A stretch of 64,000 nt of DNA. Origin: Arcicella aquatica (lineage in GTDB: Bacteria > Bacteroidota > Bacteroidia > Cytophagales > Spirosomataceae). Position numbers and translations under genes: made by a program. This document shows positions 17,320 to 26,156 of the stretch, piece by piece. Where the stretch lies: the NCBI RefSeq assembly GCF_034928825.1, contig NZ_JAYFUL010000001.1, forward strand, positions 124,001 through 188,000, given 5' to 3'. Within the stretch, counting starts at the first letter, position 1, and every line of letters begins with the position of its first letter. The notes beneath the pieces were generated by a model. The model was not told the DNA's origin. It saw only the letters and a list, made by a program, of their open reading frames with translations, and did no database searches.

Positions 17320-18525
17320 ATGAGTTCAATAGTATCGCTCGCAGACCGCATTAATGCACTGGAGGAGTCAGCAACGCTCGGGATGACAAAAAAAGCCCGT
17401 GAACTTGCTGCTCAGGGACACAAAGTTATCAGCCTTTCAGTAGGCGAACCAGATTTCAAAACCCCAAAGCACATTTGCGATGCCGCCAAAAAAGCCATTG
17501 ATGATGGTTTTCATGGCTATTCGCCTGTAGCTGGTTATCCTGACCTTCGCAAAGCGATTGCTGATAAGCTCAAGCGTGATAATAATATTGAGTGGAACCC
17601 TGAAAATATTGTAGTTTCTACAGGAGCGAAACACTCATTGGCAAACGTAATTTCTACGTTGGTTAACCCTGGTGAGGAGGTAATTATTTTTGCACCATAT
17701 TGGGTTTCTTACTCTGAAATGGTAAAATTAGCAGAAGGTACTTCTGTCATAATAGATGGTGCTTTTGATAATAACTTCAAAGTAACACCTGAACAATTTG
17801 AAGCGGCTATCACACCAAAAACGAAATTGGTGATGTTTGCTTCGCCAAACAACCCAACGGGTTCTGTTTATACTGAGGCTGAATTAAGAGCTATCGGTGC
17901 AATAGTAGCAAAACATCCAAATATTTTTGTGATGGCTGATGAGATTTATGAATACATCAACTTTACAGATGCTGGTCATTTTTCTATCGGTTCAATCCCT
18001 GAAATCAAAGACCAAGTAATTACGGTTAATGGCGTTGCTAAAGGGCATGCCATGACGGGTTGGAGAATTGGTTTTATCGCTGCGGCAAAATGGATTGCTG
18101 ATGGTGTTGAAAAATTACAAGGGCAAGTTACTTCTGGAACAAACTCTATCGCTCAGAAAGCAGCTACGGTAGCTTTCAATGGTACTTTAGAGGAGGCTTA
18201 CAAAATGAAGGAGGCTTATCTTCGTCGTCGTGATTTAGTAGTAGGTCTTTTACGTGAAATCGAAGGTTTCAAAGTAAATATGCCTGACGGTGCATTCTAT
18301 GCTTTCCCAGATGTAAGCTATTACTTCGGAAAATCAGACGGTACAACTACCATTAAAGATTCTGATGATTTCTCAATGTGGATATTAGCAGATGCTTTTG
18401 TAGCTACTGTAGCTGGAACTAGCTTTGGCGCTCCAAATTGCGTTCGTATCTCTACTGCCGCTGCTGACGAACAATTAATTGAAGCTTGTGAAAGAATTAA
18501 AACTTCTGTAGCTAAGTTAAAATAA
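17320..18525 (+). CDS. aspC: pyridoxal-phosphate aspartate aminotransferase
   Basis: This class I/II aminotransferase exchanges the amino group between aspartate (or a similar amino acid) and 2-oxoglutarate. The 401-residue protein has the fold type I layout. Substrate strand LSVGEPDF is near residue 39, and SPNNPTGSVYT near 175 and MADEIYEYI near 205 carry the Asn and Asp/Tyr PLP contacts. The PLP lysine is K241 in NGVAKGHAMTGWRIG. The C-terminal Arg that binds the alpha-carboxylate is in NCVRIS. The subgroup fits the bacterial Ib aspartate aminotransferases. It is transcribed alone, with a clear terminator. Confidence 0.92.
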   Translation: MSSIVSLADRINALEESATLGMTKKARELAAQGHKVISLSVGEPDFKTPKHICDAAKKAIDDGFHGYSPVAGYPDLRKAIADKLKRDNNIEWNPENIVVSTGAKHSLANVISTLVNPGEEVIIFAPYWVSYSEMVKLAEGTSVIIDGAFDNNFKVTPEQFEAAITPKTKLVMFASPNNPTGSVYTEAELRAIGAIVAKHPNIFVMADEIYEYINFTDAGHFSIGSIPEIKDQVITVNGVAKGHAMTGWRIGFIAAAKWIADGVEKLQGQVTSGTNSIAQKAATVAFNGTLEEAYKMKEAYLRRRDLVVGLLREIEGFKVNMPDGAFYAFPDVSYYFGKSDGTTTIKDSDDFSMWILADAFVATVAGTSFGAPNCVRISTAAADEQLIEACERIKTSVAKLK

Positions 18526-18548
18526 TATTTTTTCTAGTGTATTTGAAA

Positions 18549-18590
18549 ACAAAAGTCCACAAGGTATGTATTTACCATGTGGACTTTTGT
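18549..18590 (+). terminator. terminator of the aspartate aminotransferase gene
   Basis: ACAAAAGTCCACA pairs with TGTGGACTTTTGT, and an inner GGTA/TACC extends the stem past one A-A mismatch. A short T-rich tail follows. Confidence 0.75.
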
Positions 18591-18789
18591 TTAATCTAGC
18601 AAAAAAACATTCATTACCCTTCTTTAAGCCCTAAGGTTTTTTTTCTACGAAAATTATACTTAGTCTGCCTATTAAAATTTGTAATTGATACTTTTATAAA
18701 CAAAATCTTACACTTATGGAAAATTCATATTAAATATCAATTTAATGAAATTTGTTTTGATTAAATTGTGACGTAATGCCTAATCATTA

Positions 18790-19848
18790 ATGCAAAGTAG
18801 TATGGGAAAGAAAGAAATATATTGGACAATTCAATTGATATGTTGGAGTCTATATATTATTTATACAACGAGTGAATATATTTATTATAAAGTAAACATC
18901 AATACAGCCCTTATTTCAGGTCTTATCAACTTATGTATTTTTATCATTAGTACCCATCTTTATTATTTAGCTGTTAATAACAAACAAATAGAATTATTCA
19001 ATTGGCGTAAGTTTATAGTATTTCCAATTCTGGCCAATTTTATTATTTCTATCATCGTTTATAGTATCAACTTATTCTTTTGGAATATTACTATTCCTTA
19101 TTCAACCAATGATAATAATACAGACTTTTTAGGCCATGTTTTTTGTTTTACTAGAACATTCAGGTTAATTATGCCTTGGTTTATTTTTTATCATGGAATT
19201 AAGTTTGCTAAACGTTCCATCCATGAAGAAAGAGCCAAATTGGAGGCAGAAATGCATGTAAAAGAAATAGAATTAGTCAGTTTAAGAAGTCAGCTAAACC
19301 CCCATTTTTTATTTAATTCTCTTAATAGTATTCAGTCCCTTACTTTAACCGAACCTAAACTAGCCAGAGATGCTACGATGAAGCTTTCTGATTTATTGAG
19401 GGTTTCTCTATCGTTTTACGATTTAAGAGACATTACTTTTCAAGAAGAACTATTGCTTGTTAAAAACTATCTAGATCTTGAAAAAATGCGTTTTGACGAA
19501 CGCCTGAATTATAAAACAGATATTAGCAAAACTGTATTGATGGCTAGGGTTCCGCCGATGTCCTTACAACTATTAGCCGAAAATGCCGTAAAGCATGGCA
19601 TTAGCAAACTTAAAAATGGAGGGAATATTACAGTATTTGCCCACAAAAAAAATAATATACTAATATTTGGCATTCAAAATACTGGCACAATTTTGGCAGA
19701 TAACTCTGAACATAAGACAAGAAAAGGGATTGGACTTGAAAACCTTAATAAAAGACTGCTTATCAATTATGGACTAAAAGATGCACTGACGATTGAATGT
19801 GAAAATAACATTGTGACGGCGCAAGTAAGCATTCCTTTTAAGATATAG
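18790..19848 (+). CDS. LytS-type sensor histidine kinase
   Basis: This 352-residue membrane kinase of the His_kinase (LytS/YehU) family has about four membrane helices in residues 10-140, then a short coiled segment. The phospho-acceptor motif is SQLNPHFLFNSLNS, with H172. The ATPase domain has the N-box LLAENAVKHGIS and a C-terminal GIGLENLNKRL motif. It is followed after 214 bp by a LytTR response regulator on the same strand, the expected partner. ATG 18790 is used; a second ATG four codons later is equally plausible. Confidence 0.92.
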   Translation: MQSSMGKKEIYWTIQLICWSLYIIYTTSEYIYYKVNINTALISGLINLCIFIISTHLYYLAVNNKQIELFNWRKFIVFPILANFIISIIVYSINLFFWNITIPYSTNDNNTDFLGHVFCFTRTFRLIMPWFIFYHGIKFAKRSIHEERAKLEAEMHVKEIELVSLRSQLNPHFLFNSLNSIQSLTLTEPKLARDATMKLSDLLRVSLSFYDLRDITFQEELLLVKNYLDLEKMRFDERLNYKTDISKTVLMARVPPMSLQLLAENAVKHGISKLKNGGNITVFAHKKNNILIFGIQNTGTILADNSEHKTRKGIGLENLNKRLLINYGLKDALTIECENNIVTAQVSIPFKI

Positions 19849-20062
19849 TTTTTTTATAACGTTGTTTTTCTATCCAAAAAAACTTTATTTCAACGTTAAT
19901 CAAAAAAAATAACGAGAAAATTGCTAATTAACACCCTCAAATTCCTTGAAAATGGAATGGAAATTGCTATATTAGCGGAAAATACTAGGTAAGTACTAGA
20001 ACTACCCCTGAAAGGCTCACAGGTGATGACCTATATTAATTATTGCAAATCAGTTAAGCGAG

Positions 20063-20869
20063 ATGGCTAATAGAAAACCTTACTCTCCAAGAGCTGTTGA
20101 TCGCCAAAATCAAGACTTGTCCAATATTAAGCCAATGAGTAAGAAAATTAAGACTATCTTGGTGGATGACGAGAGGTTAGCTCGCCAAGAATTAAAGTAT
20201 TTATTACAAGATTATCAGGACATTCAAATCATTGATGAGGCTGAAAATGTGGACGATGCTATTGAAAAGATTCATCGATTACAGCCTGATTTGATTTTTT
20301 TAGATATTGAAATGCCTGAAAAAAATGGATTCGATTTATTGGATGAGCTTGAGTTCATTCCTAAAATTGTATTCGTAACAGCGTATAACCAATATGCTAT
20401 TCAAGCTTTTGAATCGGAAGCAATGGACTATCTATTGAAGCCGATGAAAGCCGAAAGACTTGCGAGAACGATAGAAAAAATCCGTGCTGAAATCCAACAA
20501 GCAAGAATCTCTGAGGCTGTATCCGAAGGAAGACTTCCGCCTGATAAAAGAATATTCTTGAAAGATGGAGACAAATGTTACTTTGTACGTCTTACTGAAA
20601 TATACATGATTGAATCTGTGGGGAATTATTGCCGTTTCCATTTTGGAAATAACCGACCGATGATTCACCGTTCGCTGAACAAAATTCAGGAGCGACTAGA
20701 CCCGAATACATTTTTCAGAGCTAATCGCCAGCAAATTATCAATACAGAATACATTGCTGAGATAGATTCGTATTACAAGGGAGGCATGAAAGTAGTACTA
20801 AACAATGGAATAGAATTGGAGATTTCAACAAGAAACTCGGTTGCGTTTAAAGACATGATGGGTATTTAG
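20063..20869 (+). CDS. LytR/AlgR-type response regulator with LytTR domain
   Basis: This 268-residue regulator has a receiver domain with LVDDE near residues 33-37, phospho-acceptor D81 in IFLDIEMP and LLKPMKA as the lysine motif. A LytTR DNA-binding domain starts near KRIFLKDGDKCYFV and includes RSLNKIQERLDPNTFFRANRQQIIN. It pairs with the LytS-type kinase upstream. The first 24 residues are polar and not part of the receiver. An in-frame ATG at 20135 (MSKKIKTILVDDE) may be the true start, which would move the acceptor to D57. A strong terminator follows. Confidence 0.92.
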   Translation: MANRKPYSPRAVDRQNQDLSNIKPMSKKIKTILVDDERLARQELKYLLQDYQDIQIIDEAENVDDAIEKIHRLQPDLIFLDIEMPEKNGFDLLDELEFIPKIVFVTAYNQYAIQAFESEAMDYLLKPMKAERLARTIEKIRAEIQQARISEAVSEGRLPPDKRIFLKDGDKCYFVRLTEIYMIESVGNYCRFHFGNNRPMIHRSLNKIQERLDPNTFFRANRQQIINTEYIAEIDSYYKGGMKVVLNNGIELEISTRNSVAFKDMMGI

Positions 20870-20901
20870 TACATCCGTATTTTATAGCTTATAATTTTAG
20901 G

Positions 20902-20936
20902 AGGTTCTCAAAATATAAATTTTGAGAACCTTTTTT
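20902..20936 (+). terminator. terminator of the LytTR regulator gene
   Basis: AGGTTCTCAAAAT and its exact reverse complement surround ATAA, followed by a T-tract. It lies 33 bp after the stop. Confidence 0.88.
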
Positions 20937-21117
20937 GTTCTGCACTTGAACGGTTTTTTTAATTCTTACCATGAAATTTCTCATTTCAAAACTTTTTTAA
21001 ACACGCCCACCCCTTAATACAGACCTCATCATCCTATTTCTGCGAAAGTGTACTTTCTCTTGCTTTTGTTACCATAAGTTAAGTACATTTACTTAAAGTA
21101 ATTCAAAAATTACTCAG

Positions 21118-21155
21118 AAAAAGGTTTAATGGTGGCGGCTATTAAACCTTTTTTA
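21118..21155 (+). terminator. second hairpin with T-tract before plsC
   Basis: AAAAAGGTTTAAT pairs perfectly with ATTAAACCTTTTT around a ten-base G-rich loop, then T-rich DNA. The previous gene already ended at the terminator at 20902, so this one may end a short RNA or act as a leader element for the acyltransferase gene. No protein-coding frame fits the interval 20937-21117. Confidence 0.65.
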
Positions 21156-21215
21156 TTGTGAATCATTTCTACTTTGGCAAGCAACTGAATGGCAGATTTT
21201 ATTATCTTTGCTATT

Positions 21216-21977
21216 ATGCGTATACTGAAAATTTTATATACCGTTTGGGCTGTTTTCTGGTTCGTTTCTTTATTCCTTATACTTTTTCCTTTTTTCTGGC
21301 TTTTTCTACAGAAAGAAGTATGGAAACCCAAAGCACACTATCTAAACCGATTATGGGGTAAAATATATTTCCCTATAATAGGTGTTCCCATCCATATCAA
21401 ATTTGAAGCCCCTATTGATGTCAATAAAACGTATGTTTTTTGTGCTAACCATTTTTCATATATAGACATTGCCGTTATGGGTATGGTTATTCAAAACTAT
21501 TACGCATTTGTTGGCAAGGCAGCCCTCAAGAAAGTTCCCTTGTTTGGCTATATGTTTAGGAAACTGCATATTCAAGTAGATAGAAACGATAAAAAAAGTC
21601 GTACAACTTCGCTTACTCGCTCGCTTAGGGCATTAAAAAACGGGCGAAGTATCATCATTTTCCCCGAAGGTGGTATTAAAACCAAGCATCCTCCTCAAAT
21701 GCATACTCCTCTTAAAGACGGAGGTTTTTTAATGGCTATTAGTCAGCAAGTGCCTGTAGTCCCCATTACTTTTCTTAATAATTTTCATGTATTGAAAGAT
21801 GGTGAGTATCTATTATCTCCCAATCCTATTCAAGTAATTGTTCATCAGCCCATTGAAACAATAGGAATGACTACAAATGATATTGAGTCTTTGAAAAAAC
21901 AATTTATTGAGGTTGTTCAAGGAACGTTGAATATGGCATATCACAATCAGGTCAATTTTCAAGAAAGTATGCCATAA
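21216..21977 (+). CDS. plsC: 1-acyl-glycerol-3-phosphate acyltransferase (PlsC-like)
   Basis: This membrane-bound acyltransferase makes phosphatidic acid from lysophosphatidic acid and acyl-CoA/ACP. The 253-residue protein has an N-terminal hydrophobic helix and the catalytic NHFSYID (H-x4-D). The substrate block has FPEGGIKTKH, and there is a VPVVPITF strand. The open frame can start at 21189 (MADFIIF), but MRILKILYTVWAVFW at 21216 looks like the usual start, and a TATCTTTG -7-like sequence (21203-21210) lies inside the longer version. Some paralogues act on ornithine lipids, so the exact acceptor is uncertain. Confidence 0.87.
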   Translation: MRILKILYTVWAVFWFVSLFLILFPFFWLFLQKEVWKPKAHYLNRLWGKIYFPIIGVPIHIKFEAPIDVNKTYVFCANHFSYIDIAVMGMVIQNYYAFVGKAALKKVPLFGYMFRKLHIQVDRNDKKSRTTSLTRSLRALKNGRSIIIFPEGGIKTKHPPQMHTPLKDGGFLMAISQQVPVVPITFLNNFHVLKDGEYLLSPNPIQVIVHQPIETIGMTTNDIESLKKQFIEVVQGTLNMAYHNQVNFQESMP

Positions 21978-22086
21978 AATCCAATCAAAAGTTTGTTTTG
22001 CCTATTATCCAAAATAATAATATCATTTGACACGATAGAATTTACTTTGAATCAAAATAAACAATCAAAATCTAAAAGATAAAGTC

Positions 22087-22866
22087 ATGAGATCTCACGA
22101 AATAGATTACAAAATTATAGGAGAAGACATCCAACTGGTAGAAGTAGAACTAGACCCTAATGAAACCGTTATTGCCGAAGCAGGAACAATGTGTTATATG
22201 GAAGAAGGCATCGTTTTTGAAACAAAAATGGGTGATGGTTCTAGTGCTGACAATTCGATAATAGGTAAATTATTTCAGGCTGGCTCACGTTTATTAACAG
22301 GCGAGTCATTGTTTATGACACATTTCACCAACCGTGGTTATGGGAAACGCAAGGTAGCCTTTGCTGCACCGCACCCAGGAACAATTATACCGATTGACCT
22401 TTCAACACTCCCTGGTAATACCTTAATTGCCCAAAAAGATAGCTTTTTGTGTGCAGCTTTAGGGACACAAATTTCAATCACTTTCAATCAGAAAATTGGA
22501 GCAGGTTTGTTTGGAGGCGAAGGGTTTATTTTAGAGAAACTACAAGGGGATGGTTTAGCTTTTGTGCATGCAGGTGGAACAATCATTGAAAAAAGATTAA
22601 ACAATGAAACCCTAAGAATAGATACAGGTTGTATTGTTGCGTTTGAACAGACACTAAGTTATGATATTCAGAAGGCTGGAAACCTAAAATCGATGGTTTT
22701 TGGCGGAGAAGGTATCTTCTTGGCTACCGTTCGTGGAACTGGTCGCGTTTGGATTCAGTCGATGCCATTATCAAAATTAATCCGTACTTTATCACCATAC
22801 GGAGGAAATGCTAATAAAGAGAGTGGCTCTGTGATAGGTGGTTTAGGAAATATATTTGGCGATTAA
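22087..22866 (+). CDS. AIM24/TIGR00266 family protein
   Basis: This 259-residue beta-rich protein belongs to the AIM24 (YwkB-like, TIGR00266) family. Landmarks are the opening EIDYKIIGEDIQLVEVELDP, the AEAGTMCYMEEGI strand, LTGESLFMTHFTN, and the glycine-rich block GAGLFGGEGFILEKLQGDG. The C-terminal VRGTGRVWIQSMPLSKL is also typical. The domain forms a symmetric beta-barrel fold; the biochemical role in bacteria is not known. It precedes gldD by 55 bp on the same strand, but two -7 promoter elements stand in that gap, so gldD may be transcribed separately. Confidence 0.88.
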   Translation: MRSHEIDYKIIGEDIQLVEVELDPNETVIAEAGTMCYMEEGIVFETKMGDGSSADNSIIGKLFQAGSRLLTGESLFMTHFTNRGYGKRKVAFAAPHPGTIIPIDLSTLPGNTLIAQKDSFLCAALGTQISITFNQKIGAGLFGGEGFILEKLQGDGLAFVHAGGTIIEKRLNNETLRIDTGCIVAFEQTLSYDIQKAGNLKSMVFGGEGIFLATVRGTGRVWIQSMPLSKLIRTLSPYGGNANKESGSVIGGLGNIFGD

Positions 22867-22888
22867 TCTATTAACTAAATTATCGGCT

Positions 22889-22908
22889 TATTTTTGTTGA
22901 TAATTTTG
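22889..22908 (+). promoter_or_regulatory. two -7 elements upstream of gldD
   Basis: TATTTTTG (22889-22896) and TAATTTTG (22901-22908) both match TAnnTTTG. They support the ATG at 22922 as the start, not the upstream TTG at 22910. Confidence 0.4.
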
Positions 22909-22921
22909 ATTGATACTATTT

Positions 22922-23545
22922 ATGATGATTAAAAAAAGATTCCTTTTTTATAGTAGTGCAAGTTTGTTGGCTTGCACTTTTCTTATTTTGAGCCTTAGCA
23001 GTTGTAGGAAAACGCAAGACAAAAACGATTATGTACCTAAACCAAAAGGGTTTAACCGTATTGACTTACCCCCTACAAAGTATGTTCAGTTACTTGAAAA
23101 TCATCCTTATACTTTTCAGTATTCTAGCCAAGCCATTATAAAGCCTGATACGGTAGCATGGGCAGAGCCCCATTGGATATATATTTATTATCCAGCCTAT
23201 AAAGCAGTGATTCAGTTAACTTATAAAGACCTTAATAACGACCCCAACAAACTGTCGAAGCTGATTGATGATGCCTACAAACTGGTGGCGAAACATAATC
23301 AAAAAGCGTCGTCTATTCAAAATTATGTATTAACAACGGGAGCAAAACAAAAAGCAATGCTGATACAGCTTGAAGGTGAAGTACCCACTTACCTACAGTT
23401 TTATACCACAGATTCTACAAAACACTATTTACGTGGAGCATTGTATTTTAACACAGCCCTCAAAAGCGATTCTCTTGAGCCCGTTATCGAATACCTAAAA
23501 AAAGATGTGATTCATCTAGTAAATACCTTGCAGTGGAAAAAATAA
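22922..23545 (+). CDS. gldD: gliding motility lipoprotein GldD
   Basis: GldD is a membrane lipoprotein needed for gliding motility and linked to the type IX secretion/gliding machine. The 207-residue protein has a signal peptide and lipobox LSLSSC, then the family hallmark YVPKPKGFNRIDLP. The mature domain has HPYTFQYSSQAII, AEPHWIYIYYPAYKAVIQLTYK and the C-terminal FNTALKSDSLEPVIEYLKKDV. The start at 22922 (MMIKKRFLF) follows two candidate -7 elements. A 160-bp mobile repeat begins 12 bp after the stop, and the likely terminator lies beyond it at 23730-23758. Confidence 0.93.
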   Translation: MMIKKRFLFYSSASLLACTFLILSLSSCRKTQDKNDYVPKPKGFNRIDLPPTKYVQLLENHPYTFQYSSQAIIKPDTVAWAEPHWIYIYYPAYKAVIQLTYKDLNNDPNKLSKLIDDAYKLVAKHNQKASSIQNYVLTTGAKQKAMLIQLEGEVPTYLQFYTTDSTKHYLRGALYFNTALKSDSLEPVIEYLKKDVIHLVNTLQWKK

Positions 23546-23557
23546 TATGATAAATAT

Positions 23558-23717
23558 GAAGCTGTTTAAACTTTCCGTTTCTGAGGTGAAAGTATTGTAT
23601 TTTTGGATTGATTTTTTCAAAATTTGCGAAGCATAGCATCGCTACGTTGAGTAAATTTTGGAACAAGCTATGCTAAAAGACTTAGTTTAATCCGAAAGGG
23701 AAAGTTTAAACAGCTTC
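23558..23717 (+). mobile_element. 160-bp MITE-like element, copy 2
   Basis: It has the same 18-bp terminal inverted repeats and length as copy 1, with six base differences. The flanking triplets are TAT on both sides, a possible 3-bp target duplication. It separates gldD from a hairpin terminator. A minus-strand frame through it is not conserved in copy 3, so it is not coding. Confidence 0.87.
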
Positions 23718-23729
23718 TATATCAATTTC

Positions 23730-23764
23730 AAAAGCTAGTCTCAAAAGGACTAGCTTTTTATTTT
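23730..23764 (+). terminator. terminator downstream of gldD and the repeat
   Basis: AAAAGCTAGTC pairs with GACTAGCTTTT around TCAAAAG and ends in a T-tract. It is probably the original gldD terminator, now 185 bp from the stop because of the insertion. Confidence 0.8.
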
Positions 23765-23813
23765 AAGGATTTTCGAGTAAATTACACTTACAAATTATTC
23801 CTAATTCCCATAT

Positions 23814-24539
23814 ATGTCTGACTCCCTTTTTAAAAGTATTGTTGAGAGACGTCGCTCTGTAAGAGTTTTTGATAACAATGCCCCTTTCGATGACTCAGTA
23901 GTTTCTAAAGCCTTATCGCTTGCCGTACTTTCTGCCAATAGCAGTAATATGCAACTTTGGGAATTTTATCAAGTAAAAACACAAAGTGTGCATGAGGCTC
24001 TTAACAAAGCTTGTATGGGACAATCGGCGGCAAAAACAGCCAATCAATTAGTAGTTTTTGTTACTCGCCAAGATAAATGGAAAGAAAGAGTAAAATGGAA
24101 TTTAGCCAATCTCCATAAACAATTTGAGGGCAAAACATTAACCAAGAAAGATGAGCGAGCTTTGGCTTATTATCAAAAATTGATGCCTTTAGTATATCGC
24201 AACGATTTCTTTGGTCTCAATACACTTATACGCAGTATTATCGTATTTTTTATGGGTTTCAACAAACCATTTCTACGTATTCGTAATCATGGCGACCAGC
24301 GTGTAATGTGTCATAAATCTTGTGCTTTAGCAGCCCAAACTTTTATGCTGAGCATGGCTTCAGATGGATATGATACTTGTCCTATGGAAGGCTTTGATAG
24401 CGATTTAGTCAAGAAAATTTTGAAGCTCCCTCCTGCTGCCGAAATCAATATGATAATTGCCTGTGGTGTCGGCAAACCAGAAGGTATTTATTCAGACAGA
24501 ATAAGAGTGCCGAACGAAGACGTAATCTTTGCAGTATAA
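23814..24539 (+). CDS. nitroreductase family flavoprotein
   Basis: This 241-residue FMN-dependent oxidoreductase of the nitroreductase fold has the N-terminal ERRRSVRVF motif (FMN phosphate contacts), SLAVLSANSSNMQLWEFYQV as the substrate-side helix, and a C-terminal MIIACGVGKPEG glycine segment. The insert containing CHKSCALAAQTFMLSMASDGYDTCPMEGF is the usual dimer/FMN region. It is 21 bp upstream of an M20 amidohydrolase and may be co-transcribed. The natural substrate is unknown. Confidence 0.88.
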   Translation: MSDSLFKSIVERRRSVRVFDNNAPFDDSVVSKALSLAVLSANSSNMQLWEFYQVKTQSVHEALNKACMGQSAAKTANQLVVFVTRQDKWKERVKWNLANLHKQFEGKTLTKKDERALAYYQKLMPLVYRNDFFGLNTLIRSIIVFFMGFNKPFLRIRNHGDQRVMCHKSCALAAQTFMLSMASDGYDTCPMEGFDSDLVKKILKLPPAAEINMIIACGVGKPEGIYSDRIRVPNEDVIFAV

Positions 24540-24560
24540 TTAACAAACTATCTTTATTTT

Positions 24561-26024
24561 ATGAAAAAACCATTATTACTAGCCCTTACGCTAATGTCAT
24601 TTTGGGGAAATGCCCAAAAGAAAAAAACAGCACCAGTTGCTACTGATACCGATAAACAAACGGTAATCAGCAATATCGACAAACGCTTTGATGAATACGC
24701 AGGTATCTCAAAGCAAATCTGGAATTTTGCAGAATTGGGCTATATGGAAGAAAAAAGCTCATTGCTCTTGCAAGAACAGCTCAAGAAAGAAGGCTTTACC
24801 GTACAAGCTGGCATTGCAGGCATTCCTACGGCTTTTGTAGCTACTTTTGGCGAAGGCAAACCCGTTATCGGTATTTTGGGTGAATATGATGCCCTACCGG
24901 GCTTAGCACAACAGGCAGTTCCAGAAGTAAGTCCTATTCCTAACCAAAAAGGTGGACACGGTTGCGGACATAACCTATTCGGAACGGCTTCTGTAGCGGC
25001 GGCGGTTGAGGTAAAAAATTATCTAGTAAAATCAGGACAAAAAGGAACTATCAAAATTTACGGCTGTCCTGCTGAAGAAGGAGGTTCGGGGAAAGTGTAC
25101 ATGGTGCGTGAAGGCTTTTTTAACGATGTAGATGTAGTATTGCATTGGCATCCAGGCTCACAAAACTCAGCCGATGCGGGTACATCTTTAGCCAACAAAA
25201 ATGCTAAATTTCGTTTCAAAGGAATTGCCTCACACGCTGCGGCTTCACCTGAACGTGGACGTTCTGCCTTAGATGGTGTAGAAGCGATGGATATGATGGT
25301 AAATATGATGCGTGAGCACATTCCTCAGGATACTCGTATTCACTATGTTATCACGAAAGGTGGTGACGCACCAAATGTTGTTCCTGCCTATGCAGAAGTA
25401 TATTATTATGCTCGTCATAAAGACCGTGAAATATTAAAAAGCGTTTGGAAACGCATTGAAAATGCGGCACAAGGTGCTGCTTTGGGAACTGGTACAAAGG
25501 TGGAATGGGAAGTGCTAGGAGGAGTATTTAACCTATTACCAAACATTACTTTGGCCAATGTAATGCACGCCAACTTAGCTAAAGTTGGGGGCGTAATTTA
25601 CAATGAAGAAGAAAAGAAATTTGCCTTATCGCTCAGCGAAACCCTCGGCGAACAAAAACAACCTATCGAAAATGCGGCACAAGTAAAAGATTTTCGTGAT
25701 GGTGCTGAAAGTGCAACAAGCGGAGGTTCTACAGATGTAGGCGATGTTAGCTGGACAGTTCCGACGGTGGGATTACAAACTGCTACTTGGGTTCCAGGTT
25801 CATCTGCACATAGCTGGCAATCTACAGCAGCGAGTGGCATGGGTATTGGGCAAAAAGGAATGATTGTGGCGGCTAAAACCATTGCTTGTACAGCCATCGA
25901 TCTTTTGAAAGACCAAACATTAATCGACAAAGCAAAAGCTGAGTGGGAACAAAAAAGGGGTGCGAATTTTAAATACGAAGCCTTGTTGGGCGATAGAAAA
26001 CCAGCGTTGGATTATCGTAAATAG
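24561..26024 (+). CDS. exported M20 family amidohydrolase (AbgB-like)
   Basis: This zinc aminoacylase/carboxypeptidase-type hydrolase has 487 residues and an N-terminal signal sequence ending GNAQ. Metal-binding and catalytic stretches are GEYDALPGL, GGHGCGHNLFGT, CPAEEGGSGK and HWHPGS. The dimerisation domain starts at FRFKGIASHAAASPERGRSALDG, and SSAHSWQST near the end gives the last metal-ligand histidine. The layout matches p-aminobenzoyl-glutamate hydrolase subunit B and related amidohydrolases. The signal peptide implies a periplasmic substrate, perhaps an N-acyl amino acid. A large inverted repeat follows the gene. Confidence 0.9.
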   Translation: MKKPLLLALTLMSFWGNAQKKKTAPVATDTDKQTVISNIDKRFDEYAGISKQIWNFAELGYMEEKSSLLLQEQLKKEGFTVQAGIAGIPTAFVATFGEGKPVIGILGEYDALPGLAQQAVPEVSPIPNQKGGHGCGHNLFGTASVAAAVEVKNYLVKSGQKGTIKIYGCPAEEGGSGKVYMVREGFFNDVDVVLHWHPGSQNSADAGTSLANKNAKFRFKGIASHAAASPERGRSALDGVEAMDMMVNMMREHIPQDTRIHYVITKGGDAPNVVPAYAEVYYYARHKDREILKSVWKRIENAAQGAALGTGTKVEWEVLGGVFNLLPNITLANVMHANLAKVGGVIYNEEEKKFALSLSETLGEQKQPIENAAQVKDFRDGAESATSGGSTDVGDVSWTVPTVGLQTATWVPGSSAHSWQSTAASGMGIGQKGMIVAAKTIACTAIDLLKDQTLIDKAKAEWEQKRGANFKYEALLGDRKPALDYRK

Positions 26025-26038
26025 GTTAGAGGATTGTT

Positions 26039-26114
26039 TTTTTGCTATAAACATTTAAATCTTAACGGTTTTGTAGTTACAAATCCCAAAGGGATTAAAT
26101 GTTTATAGCAAAAA
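26039..26114. repeat. cruciform-type inverted repeat after the amidohydrolase gene
   Basis: A 20-bp outer stem (26039-26058 with 26095-26114) encloses a small inner hairpin (AATCCC-AAA-GGGATT, 26082-26096). It may end both convergent transcripts, although no strong T-tract follows. Confidence 0.65.
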
Positions 26115-26156
26115 CAAGTTAGGTCAGTAATAGTAAATATTTTTTATAATAATATC

